From contig NZ_CP023676.1 of NCBI RefSeq assembly GCF_003030305.1, forward strand, positions 372,001 through 436,000: 64,000 nt of DNA, read 5' to 3'. This document shows, in pieces, positions 36,572 through 44,675 of the stretch; positions within the stretch are counted from its first letter, which is position 1; each line of letters begins with the position of its first letter. The DNA comes from Cutibacterium acnes (lineage in GTDB: Bacteria; Actinomycetota; Actinomycetes; Propionibacteriales; Propionibacteriaceae). Made by a program: the position numbers and the translations under genes. The notes under the pieces were generated by a model that made no database searches, was not told where the DNA came from, and worked only from the letters and a program-made list of their open reading frames with translations.

Positions 36572-36865
36572 TCAGGCTTTGAGGTCGCTAGCGATCTGGT
36601 CTGCGAGTTCCTCGGCGTCAACACCGGTGAGCAGCGGCGTGCCTCGGTAGACCTTGATCTCCTCATCTGGAGGGGTGATAGCGGTGGTGACGACGATGGC
36701 GTCAGGCTGGAATGTCGTCATTTGGGCGGGGACGTTGGCCGTTTTGCATTCCTTCATCGTCGCGGTGATGCCCCGATCACGCAGCATCCGCTGCAACTTG
36801 TTCGCCACTTGGACGGAGGTTGCGATGCCAGTGCCGCAGCAGACCAGAACCTTCTTGTTGACCAT
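36572..36865 (-). CDS. PTS galactitol-type EIIB component (copy 2)
   Basis: 97 residues from ATG 36865, with GAGGAGAGG upstream (a TTG one codon before gives the longer form). P-loop with phosphorylatable Cys: VLVCCGTGIATSVQVANKL, then QPDAIVVTTAITPPDEEIK and GTPLLTGVDAEELADQIA. Same length and close in sequence to the EIIB at 29340-29633, clearly a duplicated pair. Downstream on the same strand lies an EIIA. Confidence 0.88.
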   Translation of the reverse strand: MVNKKVLVCCGTGIATSVQVANKLQRMLRDRGITATMKECKTANVPAQMTTFQPDAIVVTTAITPPDEEIKVYRGTPLLTGVDAEELADQIASDLKA

Positions 36866-37012
36866 CAATGCCTCTCCTCACGTGGATGTCGAACCCACCT
36901 CGTCGGCCACTTCGGGGTGCGGCACGAAGGGGGCGGCGATGCCCTCATATTTACCCACCATGCCTCCATGATTGTCCACGGACAGGCCGTTAGCTAGTGC
37001 TAGCGGAAAATC

Positions 37013-37068
37013 TCACACTTTTTGCGACGAACGTGCATCAAAACTGGGCCCTTGGTGGGAAAGTGTGA
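37013..37068. repeat. Separated inverted repeat TCACACTTT / AAAGTGTGA
   Basis: Perfect 9-bp arms at 37013-37021 and 37060-37068, 38 bp apart, between the asparaginase 3' end and the EIIB promoter. Either a paired operator or part of a terminator. Confidence 0.55.
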
Positions 37069-37071
37069 TAA

Positions 37072-38067
37072 TTAGACGCTGATCTCACCAGCGATGTCGG
37101 TCTCGATCCATCGCTTGAGCTCTTTGCCGTGCAGCCCTTGAGAGAGCAGAAAGACTAGCTTGGCATAGAGAGCCTCGAGAGTCATGTCATGGGCGCTGAC
37201 AGCTCCGCCCTCCGTGAGGGCATGACTTGACTGGTATTGACCCAGTTGGACATCAGCTTGCATGCATTGGGAAGCGACGACGACGGGGGTGCCGGCGGAG
37301 ATGACATCGAGGATGGCGTCGACGACGCCGGGTTCATCACTGGGGATATTTCCGACCCCGAATGCGCGCAAAATGACGGCTTCGGGCAAAGGGTCGAGGA
37401 CGGCGCGGAGGCGTCGAGCGCTGATGCCCGGAGATAGATCAACGACGAGGACGTCGTGACGCTGGTATGGGCCGGGGTTGAGCCAACCGCAACCCGTCGA
37501 TTCATTCTCGACCCATTGCCACGGTGCTCCGGTGCGCGCTAATTGTGGGACGGCGGGCGAATCGAACCCGTTATAGGCCCACGAGGAGAGTTTCGTGACG
37601 CGATTGCCACGCAGCAGTTTGTGGCCAAAGAAGACCGCGACCCCGTTGAGGCGCCCGCTCGTGGCGGCTCGCAGCGCTCCCGTGACGTTTGGCGCAGCAT
37701 CTGTTCCGACGACTCCCAATGAGTACTGTGCTCCGGTGACGACGACCGGCTTACCGAACTCGGTAAGGGCGTAGGACAGCGCGGCTGAGGTGTAGGCCAA
37801 GGTGTCGGTTCCATGAAGAACAACGAATGAGTCGGCATCGTCGCGATGCTCCCACAGATCGTCGACAATTCGGCGCCAGTCATCGGGAGTGGCGTTGGCC
37901 GAGTCAATGAGATGCTCGAAACTCAGGGTCTCAAAGGTTCCGGCGAGTTCGGTGCCAGATAGTAATTGGTTAAGCCAACCCGTCAGATCAGCACCTGGAG
38001 CTAAGCCGTTAGGAGTGGACACCATTCCTAACGTTCCGCCGGTGTAGAGAACGTGGGTTTGCATCAT
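37072..38067 (-). CDS. ansA: L-asparaginase
   Basis: 331 residues. The two asparaginase signature Thr sites are present: VLYTGGTLGM (residues about 6-15) and VVLHGTDTLAYTSAAL (about 83-98), the second with the catalytic Thr-Asp pair; an active-site Lys is in a later segment near TGALRAATSG. No signal peptide, so a cytoplasmic type I enzyme that releases aspartate and ammonia. Begins immediately after (no gap to) the permease stop, forming an asparagine uptake-use operon. Confidence 0.92.
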   Translation of the reverse strand: MMQTHVLYTGGTLGMVSTPNGLAPGADLTGWLNQLLSGTELAGTFETLSFEHLIDSANATPDDWRRIVDDLWEHRDDADSFVVLHGTDTLAYTSAALSYALTEFGKPVVVTGAQYSLGVVGTDAAPNVTGALRAATSGRLNGVAVFFGHKLLRGNRVTKLSSWAYNGFDSPAVPQLARTGAPWQWVENESTGCGWLNPGPYQRHDVLVVDLSPGISARRLRAVLDPLPEAVILRAFGVGNIPSDEPGVVDAILDVISAGTPVVVASQCMQADVQLGQYQSSHALTEGGAVSAHDMTLEALYAKLVFLLSQGLHGKELKRWIETDIAGEISV

Positions 38068-39516
38068 TCACATCCCCTCATCGCTTGGAACCACGTTGTC
38101 GAGCAGGTCGGGTTTGATGCTGTTACGGACTGCGTACCACCCGGCGACCATGGCAATTGCGACCAGGGCGAAGAGGGCTAGTGTCCAGCGCCCCGATTCC
38201 GAAGTGACGTTCGACAGTACGACGATCAGCAGGAAGGCCAATGAGATGTAGTTCGTGACCGGGGCACCAGGCATGCGGTATTCCGGTCGGTTGTCCTTGC
38301 CCCGCCTCACTGCGCTCACGAAACGGGTGTGGGCGAGCAGGACCATCGCCCACGTGCCGGCGATACCGATGCCGGCGAGGTTCATGACGATCTCGAAGGC
38401 GCTATCCGGGAGGAAGGCGTTGAGGGCAACGCCCAGCAGACCGAGGGCGGCGGTCATGGCGATGCCGCCAGAAGGCACGTGGTGACGGTTGAGTTTAGCA
38501 GCGGCTTTTGGTGCTTCGCCGGCAACCGCCAATGACCTCAGGGTGCGTCCGGTCGAGTACAGGCCAGCATTGAGCGAGCTGAGGGCAGCCGTCAGGACGA
38601 TTACCTGGATGATGTCACCAGCGTAGGGAATTCCGATTCCGGTGAAGAAGGTGACGAACGGGGATTCATTGCTTGAATAGGCAGTGTACGGCAGTACCAG
38701 CGCCATCAAGATGATCGAACCGACGTAGAAGACGAAGATACGCAGGATCATCGAGTTGATGGCCTTGGGCAAGATCTTGCTCGCATCCTTGGTCTCGCCT
38801 GCTGCTACGCCGACCATCTCGGTGCCGCCGAAGGCGAAGATCACTCCCAGAGTGAGTGCAAAGACCGGCGCCAGCCCAGCGGGGAAGAATCCGCCATGCT
38901 GGGCGATGTTGTGAAGGCCTGCGGTGTAGTTGCCAACCCGCGCACCCGTGACGATGGCCCAGATGGCCGCGATCATGAACAGGATGATCGCGGCTACCTT
39001 GATAGCAGCGAACCAAAATTCGGCCTCGCCGAACATCTTCACGCTCAACATGTTGAGGGTAAACACCACGCCGAGGGCGATGAGCGCTAACACCCATTGT
39101 GGGATGGCACGCAAGGGCGTCCAATAATGCAGGTACAGCGCCACTGCGGTGATGTCAGCCATCACCGTGACCGACCAGTCAAGGAAGAAGAACCATCCGG
39201 TGGCGTAGGCGCCCTTCTCACCCATGAATTCACGCGCGTAGGACACGAAGGCGCCTGAGGACGGACGACGAATAGCCATCTCACCGAGGGCCCTCACCAT
39301 GAGGAAGGCGAAGATGCCACAGACGGCGTAGCTTATCGCCAATCCGGGGCCACCTTGGGCAAGGCGTCCGCCAGTACCCAGAAACAAGCCGGTGCCGATT
39401 GAGCCGCCGATGGCGATCATCTGCAGGTGCCTGTTCTTTAAGGCCTTGTCGTAGCCGGCATCCCCCTTATCAACGGTGGTGCTGGTGTGCGGGGTGACAG
39501 AATCACCTTCCTGCAT
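38068..39516 (-). CDS. ansP: Amino acid permease, likely L-asparagine (APC family)
   Basis: 482 residues, 12 predicted helices. The APC signature IGGSIGTGLFLGTGG starts helix 1 (about 36-50), and GEMAIRRPSSGAFVSYAREF, FAFGGTEMVGVAAGETKD and STGRTLRSLAVAGEAPK are typical of AnsP/GabP/CycA transporters. RBS GAGGAGG (rev) precedes the ATG. Asparagine is inferred from the adjoining asparaginase; GABA or another amino acid is possible. Confidence 0.85.
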   Translation of the reverse strand: MQEGDSVTPHTSTTVDKGDAGYDKALKNRHLQMIAIGGSIGTGLFLGTGGRLAQGGPGLAISYAVCGIFAFLMVRALGEMAIRRPSSGAFVSYAREFMGEKGAYATGWFFFLDWSVTVMADITAVALYLHYWTPLRAIPQWVLALIALGVVFTLNMLSVKMFGEAEFWFAAIKVAAIILFMIAAIWAIVTGARVGNYTAGLHNIAQHGGFFPAGLAPVFALTLGVIFAFGGTEMVGVAAGETKDASKILPKAINSMILRIFVFYVGSIILMALVLPYTAYSSNESPFVTFFTGIGIPYAGDIIQVIVLTAALSSLNAGLYSTGRTLRSLAVAGEAPKAAAKLNRHHVPSGGIAMTAALGLLGVALNAFLPDSAFEIVMNLAGIGIAGTWAMVLLAHTRFVSAVRRGKDNRPEYRMPGAPVTNYISLAFLLIVVLSNVTSESGRWTLALFALVAIAMVAGWYAVRNSIKPDLLDNVVPSDEGM

Positions 39517-39891
39517 GGGAACCTCCTCGTGACGGAACCACCCGGTCTAGCACGGGAATGCTAGCCCCGAAGGGGCCACTCTGCACCGAAAATAAGTATC
39601 TTTACAAACGGATCAGAAACGAGTGGGCCGGTTGAATTATCGGCGTGGGCGTGTGATAAGGCTCCGTCTGATGAGATGGACGATTGGGGCGTCTCGTCCC
39701 CAGGCTGTCGAGGTCGCAGGATCAGGGTCAGGGAGCCACAGGAGCGAAGAAAAAGGGCAGCGACGAGAAATCGACGGCCCATGTTCTGTTCTTTGCAGAA
39801 CGTGGACCGCCGATCGAAACGGTGCGGAAATTTCGTGAGTGGATACTTGGTGAGAATCCCCGAACTAGGAATCAAGGGGGATTGAGCCCCG
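39517..39891 (-). other. 375-bp intergenic region upstream of ansP
   Basis: Holds the ansP leader. A small inverted repeat CTAGCACGGGAATGCTAG (39546-39563) with an adjoining GCCCCGAAGGGGC hairpin lies 30-70 bp before the start, and GATACTTATT-like AT-rich DNA at about 39590-39600 could be the -10. No convincing gene; a weak GC-rich foldback follows the glyA stop. Confidence 0.5.
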
Positions 39892-41367
39892 TCAGGCCAA
39901 ATCCAGCCCTGGGTAGAGGGGGAAGTTGCCCAGCAGCTCGTCGGCGGCGTCATGGACCTTCTGCGCCACACCGTCGGCAATTTGGTATTTGGCCTTGCCG
40001 GGCTTGCCGGTGGAGGCCGTCATCGGGGTGGTGGCCTCCAAGGTAGTGACGATGAGCTCGGCGACCTGATCGAATTCGTCGGGTCCGAATCCGCGGGAGG
40101 TCAGTGCCGGGGTGCCGATGCGTATGCCAGAGGTGTACCAGGCGCCGTTCGGGTCAGTCGGAATGGAGTTGCGGTTGGTGACCACACCGGCGTCCAGCAG
40201 CGCGGCCTCGGCCTGACGACCGGTCAGCCCGAAGCTCGTCGTGACGTCGAGCAGGTTGATGTGGTTGTCAGTCCCATCGGTGACGAGCTTGACGCCACGT
40301 TTCATGAGTCCTTCGGCTAGGGCCTTCGCGTTATTGGCGACGCGCTGAGCGTAGTCGCGGAAGGTCTGGGTGCGCGCTTCTGCCAGAGCGACGGCCTTGG
40401 CAGCCATGACGTGGGACAGCGGGCCGCCGAGCACCATTGGGCAGCCGCGGTCGACGTCGTCGGCGTAGTCCTTAGTCGTCAGCACCATGCCGCCGCGCGG
40501 TCCGCGTAGCGACTTGTGGGTCGTCGTCGTCACGACCTGGGCGTGGGGGATGGGGTTCTCGTCACCAGTGAAGACTTTGCCAGCTACCAGGCCAGCGAAG
40601 TGGGCCATATCGACCATGAGCACAGCACCGACTTCGTCGGCAATCTCGCGCATCTTTGCGAAATTAACGCGGCGCGGGTAGGCGGAGTATCCGGCGACGA
40701 TGACAAGCGGCTTAAACTCGCGGGCCAGCTCAGCGACCTTGTCGTAGTCGAGCAGGCCCGTTTGCGGATCGGTGCCGTAGGAGCGCTGGTCGAACATCTT
40801 TCCGGAGATATTGGGGCGGAAACCGTGGGTAAGGTGGCCACCAGCATCGAGGCTCATGCCGATCGCCCGCTGGTCATTGAAACGATGACGCAGGGTGTCC
40901 CAGTCAACTTGAGTGAGGTCATTGACAGTGCGGGCGCCAAATTCTGACAGGGCTGGGGTCTCGATATGGTGGGCCAGGATCGTCCAGTAGGCGGTGAGGT
41001 TGGCGTCAATGCCGGAGTGGGGCTGTACGTAAGCGTGCTCAGCGCCGAACAGAGCGCAGGCATGCTCGGCGGCGATCGTCTCGACGGTGTCAACGTTTTG
41101 GCAACCGGCGTAGAAGCGGTGGCCGGCAGTACCTTCGGCGTACTTATCAGAGAACCAGGTACCCATGGTCGCCAGAACTGGCAAGGATGCGTAGTTTTCG
41201 GAAGCAATAAGTTTGAGGGAATGACGCTGGTCGGTGAGTTCAGCACGGGTGGCCTCCGCGATCCGCGGCTCGACCTGTGCGATCGCGTCGAGCATGGTGC
41301 GGTAGGCCGGGGCTAGCTTCTCGGCAATGTCACGGGCAGTGGGATCGACGGCACGGGGATCACTCAC
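39892..41367 (-). CDS. glyA: Serine hydroxymethyltransferase
   Basis: 491 residues, GTG start with AGGAG 7 bases upstream. PLP enzyme converting serine and tetrahydrofolate to glycine and methylene-THF. PLP-Lys is in [15 protein letters not shown]; the N-terminal [12 protein letters not shown] and [18 protein letters not shown] segments are present. It is about 60-70 residues longer than the common 420-430-residue form, with an inserted stretch around the residue 120-190 region and a C-terminal helix, as in the longer actinobacterial type. Downstream of the kdgK terminator. Confidence 0.95.
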   Translation of the reverse strand: MSDPRAVDPTARDIAEKLAPAYRTMLDAIAQVEPRIAEATRAELTDQRHSLKLIASENYASLPVLATMGTWFSDKYAEGTAGHRFYAGCQNVDTVETIAAEHACALFGAEHAYVQPHSGIDANLTAYWTILAHHIETPALSEFGARTVNDLTQVDWDTLRHRFNDQRAIGMSLDAGGHLTHGFRPNISGKMFDQRSYGTDPQTGLLDYDKVAELAREFKPLVIVAGYSAYPRRVNFAKMREIADEVGAVLMVDMAHFAGLVAGKVFTGDENPIPHAQVVTTTTHKSLRGPRGGMVLTTKDYADDVDRGCPMVLGGPLSHVMAAKAVALAEARTQTFRDYAQRVANNAKALAEGLMKRGVKLVTDGTDNHINLLDVTTSFGLTGRQAEAALLDAGVVTNRNSIPTDPNGAWYTSGIRIGTPALTSRGFGPDEFDQVAELIVTTLEATTPMTASTGKPGKAKYQIADGVAQKVHDAADELLGNFPLYPGLDLA

Positions 41368-41442
41368 GGATGGCTCCTGTCATGACGGGACGGTAAGCAC
41401 AAATCTACTCGTCCCGGGAGCCACTTGGGGCTATAGCCTGAA

Positions 41443-41467
41443 AGGACGGCGAACGGCTCGCCGTCCT
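41443..41467 (-). terminator. kdgK-eda operon terminator
   Basis: AGGACGGCGA / TCGCCGTCCT (41443-41452, 41458-41467), perfect 10-bp stem, 5-base loop, followed on the minus strand by TTTCAGG. About 15 bp after the kinase stop. Confidence 0.85.
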
Positions 41468-41480
41468 GCCACGGATCGGA

Positions 41481-42587
41481 TCAGCGTTTCACTCGTGCAG
41501 ATCCGCCTGCTGCCAACGATTCCACCTCGCAGCGGGTGACCATCGAGGTATCGCCGGGCGTCGTCATGGCCAGAGCGCCGTGGGCGGCTCCCAACTCGAC
41601 GGCTTTCTGCAGGTCTCCAGTCTCCATAAGACCAGCCACGAGACCAGCTGCGAAGGAGTCACCACCGCCAACGCGGTCGAGGATTTCCAGGTTGGGGCGT
41701 TCGACCGAGCGGACCAAACCAGTGTCCTTCGACCACGCAATAGCTGACCAGTCGTTACGGCTAGCAGTACGCACCTGACGCAGGGTCGTGGCGACGACGG
41801 AGATATTCGGGAATTTCTCGATGACCTTGTCAATCATGGTGGCATACGAGTTGACGTCGAGATGGGAGAGGTTCTCGTCGTTGCCCTCCACCTCGAATCC
41901 CAGACACGCCGTGAAGTCCTCCTCGTTACCGATCATGACGTCGACCAACCTCGCCAATTCGCGGTTGACACGGCGTGCCTCCTCTTGACCGCCGATCGAC
42001 TTCCACAAGCTCGGGCGGTAGTTGAGGTCGTAGGAGATAACGGTGCCGTTAGCGTGGGCAGCTGCCATGACAGCCTTCGCGGTCTGAGCGCTGCTCTGTG
42101 ACAAGGCGGCGTAGATGCCTCCGGTGTGTAGCCATCGCACTCCCAGTTGTCCAAAGAGACGGTCGACGTCGATGTCTTCGGCACGCAGCTGGCTGGCAGC
42201 ACTATGGCCACGGTCGGAGACCCCGACGGCGCCGCGGACACCGAAGCCACGCTCGGTGAAGTTGAGTCCAGTGCGCACTGTGCGGCCGACTCCGTCAGAG
42301 GGCACCCAGGTGATGAACTGGTCGTCGACTCCACCAGCAGTGATGAGGTCACCGACAAGATGTCCAACCGGATCGTCGACGAGGCTGGTAATGACGGCGG
42401 CGTGTTTGCCGAAGACGCGGGACAAGCCGCGGCTGACGTTGTACTCGCCGCCGCCCTCCCAGGCGTCGAAGGACCTAGCGGTACGGATGCGACGCTCACC
42501 TGGGTCGAGTCGCAGCATTACTTCGCCGAGGGAGACGATGTCGTAACAGCACTGATCTGCGGGGCGAAGGGTGACGGGGCTAGTCAT
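41481..42587 (-). CDS. kdgK: 2-keto-3-deoxygluconate kinase (PfkB family)
   Basis: 368 residues. PfkB fold: LGEVMLRLDPG at the N-terminus, sugar-binding AWEGGGEYNVSRGLSRVFG (motif 1), and the C-terminal ATP and catalytic motif DRVGGGDSFAAGLVAGLM with catalytic Asp. The kinase phosphorylates KDG to KDPG. It is joined to KDPG aldolase (overlap of 4 bases), giving a complete lower uronate/KDG branch to pyruvate and glyceraldehyde 3-phosphate. The sequence alone would also allow another sugar kinase. Confidence 0.85.
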   Translation of the reverse strand: MTSPVTLRPADQCCYDIVSLGEVMLRLDPGERRIRTARSFDAWEGGGEYNVSRGLSRVFGKHAAVITSLVDDPVGHLVGDLITAGGVDDQFITWVPSDGVGRTVRTGLNFTERGFGVRGAVGVSDRGHSAASQLRAEDIDVDRLFGQLGVRWLHTGGIYAALSQSSAQTAKAVMAAAHANGTVISYDLNYRPSLWKSIGGQEEARRVNRELARLVDVMIGNEEDFTACLGFEVEGNDENLSHLDVNSYATMIDKVIEKFPNISVVATTLRQVRTASRNDWSAIAWSKDTGLVRSVERPNLEILDRVGGGDSFAAGLVAGLMETGDLQKAVELGAAHGALAMTTPGDTSMVTRCEVESLAAGGSARVKR

Positions 42588-43231
42588 GACTGCTCCTTGA
42601 CGATGTGGTGGGCGCTATCGACGGCTTCGCGGACTAGGTTGGCGATGGTGTGGCAGTCCCGGGCGGCGACGGCATCAGCCGGGGTGAGCCAGGTACCTCC
42701 GACGGCAGGAATATTGGCGCGGGAGAGGAAATCTGCGAGGTTGTGCGGCTTGACCCCACCGGTGGGGACGAAACGTAGGTGCGGGAAAGGGCCTTCCAGC
42801 GACGCGATGGTGGCTGCACCGCCGAAGGTGCCGGCTGGGAAGAACTTGAAGGTGTCGAGTCCCATGTCGATGCCAGCCATAATTTCGGTCGGGGTGATGG
42901 CCCCCGGCAGAACCGGGATGGCATGGTGCCGACATCGATCGACGACCTCGCGGGAGAGGCCGGGGGAGACGACGAAGCTCGCCCCGGCGCTCACCGCCTC
43001 ATCGACTTGGCGGGCATTGATGACGGTTCCGGCGCCGACGGTGATCCGGCCGTCACCGGCCATGGACTCGATGGCGGCTGGGGCGGCATCGGTACGGAAG
43101 GTCACCTCGGCGACCGGAAGGCCACCGACGACCAGCCCGTCGGTGACGGCTGGGGTAGTGGCGGCGTCATGGATGACGACTACTGGGATGACCAGATGTG
43201 ACAACACAGTGTTGAGTGCTTCATTGCTCAT
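42584..43231 (-). CDS. eda: 2-dehydro-3-deoxy-phosphogluconate (KDPG) aldolase
   Basis: 215 residues from ATG 43231 with GGAG upstream; the ORF can run 10 codons further. Catalytic Glu42 (AEVTFRT) and Schiff-base Lys129 (DTFKFFPAG) are in place, with TVGAGTV and PVLPGAITPTEIMAG phosphate-binding loops. Cleaves KDPG to pyruvate and glyceraldehyde 3-phosphate. First gene of the eda-kdgK operon, positioned next to the hyaluronan-degrading block. Confidence 0.93.
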   Translation of the reverse strand: MSNEALNTVLSHLVIPVVVIHDAATTPAVTDGLVVGGLPVAEVTFRTDAAPAAIESMAGDGRITVGAGTVINARQVDEAVSAGASFVVSPGLSREVVDRCRHHAIPVLPGAITPTEIMAGIDMGLDTFKFFPAGTFGGAATIASLEGPFPHLRFVPTGGVKPHNLADFLSRANIPAVGGTWLTPADAVAARDCHTIANLVREAVDSAHHIVKEQS

Positions 43232-43631
43232 GTTCGATCTCCGACATTGGGTATTGTCCAAGGTTGTCTAGCGGTCGGCGGCCACGGCGACGAGTTGCCA
43301 CGATTTCCCGTAGCTGCGGGCGGACCACCCGATGCGCCGATCCGTGAGGACTCGAGACGCTGTGGCCAAGGACACTCCTGTTCGATGACGGGGGGAGACT
43401 CTATCGGTTCTAACAGGCTACGGGCGGCATATCGACGAGGGGACCGTCGTCCTAACGAGTCGGATCGAGCCTAGCAATGTTCCCCTGATGATGGTGTCAA
43501 TTTTGGTGTTCGAAGCGGTCCTCTAGTGGGGCGGTGAAAGCGATTTCTCACGTTCGTTTAAGACGGGTCCGGGTTCCTTGTAAAGAGTAAGATGGCGAAT
43601 GATCCGAAGTTGACGATGGTGGACCGAAAGG
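43232..43631. other. 400-bp intergenic region, eda to dehydrogenase remnant
   Basis: Contains the eda promoter side and no convincing ORF. The stretch shows no tRNA, repeat or recognised riboswitch. Confidence 0.4.
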
Positions 43632-44653
43632 ATGAAACCAGCAATGACAAGACCCTGTGTGGTGCTGTCCGTTCTGGACCGGTACAAGCCGATGTCTTTC
43701 ACTGTTGAGGCCATGGAGCGTCTTGGTGAGTTGGCGGAATTGCAGATAGACCCCGACCCGCAGTTCCATGCATCTGCGTAGAGCCGCCAAATGCTCAAGG
43801 ATGCAGAGGTTGTTGTCACCGCATGGGAGACTGGCGAGCTCACTGATCTGCTGGATTACACGCCACGGTTGCAGATGGTGATTCACTCGGGGGCTCGGTC
43901 AAGGATGTTATTGGAATGCAGAACTACGAGCGAGGGGTGAGAGTCTCTTCCCAGAGATCCAGCTCAATGCCGAACCCGTTGCTGAATGCTCTTTAGCTAT
44001 GATCATCCTGGCTGCCAGAAGGGGTCTTCCCATCACGGCGTCGGTACATAGAGAACCGAGCCAAGGAGGAGACGTTTTGGGGAACTTCACGGAAGTCGGG
44101 CTGTATGGTGCGCAGATCGACTCATTGGGTGTCGCGAATTTCGCGTTGGGTCATTGACATGCTGGCCCCCTTGCACGATGACATTAAGGTGTCCTCCCAC
44201 CATCTCAACAAGGCACAGGCCCGTAACTCGGCGTCACTGCCGCAAACATCGAGGACATCATGCGTACCTGCGACGTAGTCTCTTTGCACTCGGCGTCGAC
44301 CCCGCGGACCTACCACATGCTGGGAGCCGAAGACTTTGCTACCATGGAAGATGGGGCCGCCTTCATTAATACCGCGCGGGGCGCCATCTGTGGCCAAGAT
44401 GCTCTCATCGCCGAGCTCCAGCGTGACAGAATCAATGCCATCATGTGATGTCACAGATCCTGAGGCCAACGTTCCCGATTCGCCGTTGTGGACGTTACCC
44501 AACATTATGCTCACTCCATACGCGGCCGGTTCTGTCGGCAAGGAGCTTCGTCGTCTTGGTGACGGGGCCGTAACGACTTGGCCCGCTACATCGTAGGTAG
44601 CAAGGTGGTCGGGGAAATCCTGGTCGATCAGTACCGCAGGGCGAGCTTGACCG
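43632..44653 (+). pseudogene. Decayed D-isomer-specific 2-hydroxyacid dehydrogenase
   Basis: Family pieces are scattered over several frames. 43632: VVLSVLDRYKPMSFTVEAME runs to an in-frame TAG at about 43777; the same frame resumes with DAEVVVTAWETGELTDLLDY and breaks near 43895. A second frame gives the helix NAEPVAECSLAMIILAARRG, then a damaged NAD-binding loop (LYGAQIDSLGVANFALG). From about 44250 another frame has CDVVSLHSASTPRTYHMLG and AAFINTARGAICGQDALI, then a stop at 44446 and DSPLWTLPNIMLTPYAAGS in yet another frame. At least one nonsense and three frameshifts, so it cannot make a working enzyme. Confidence 0.85.
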
Positions 44654-44675
44654 ACCAGGGGCCTACTTTTATTGC

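Noticed and set aside
39546-39600. Possible glycine or other riboswitch before ansP
   Set aside because: The GCCCCGAAGGGGC element is only a short hairpin; no second aptamer block or conserved core could be found.
43247-43474. 75-codon ORF between eda and the dehydrogenase remnant
   Set aside because: Low-complexity frame without RBS or homology.
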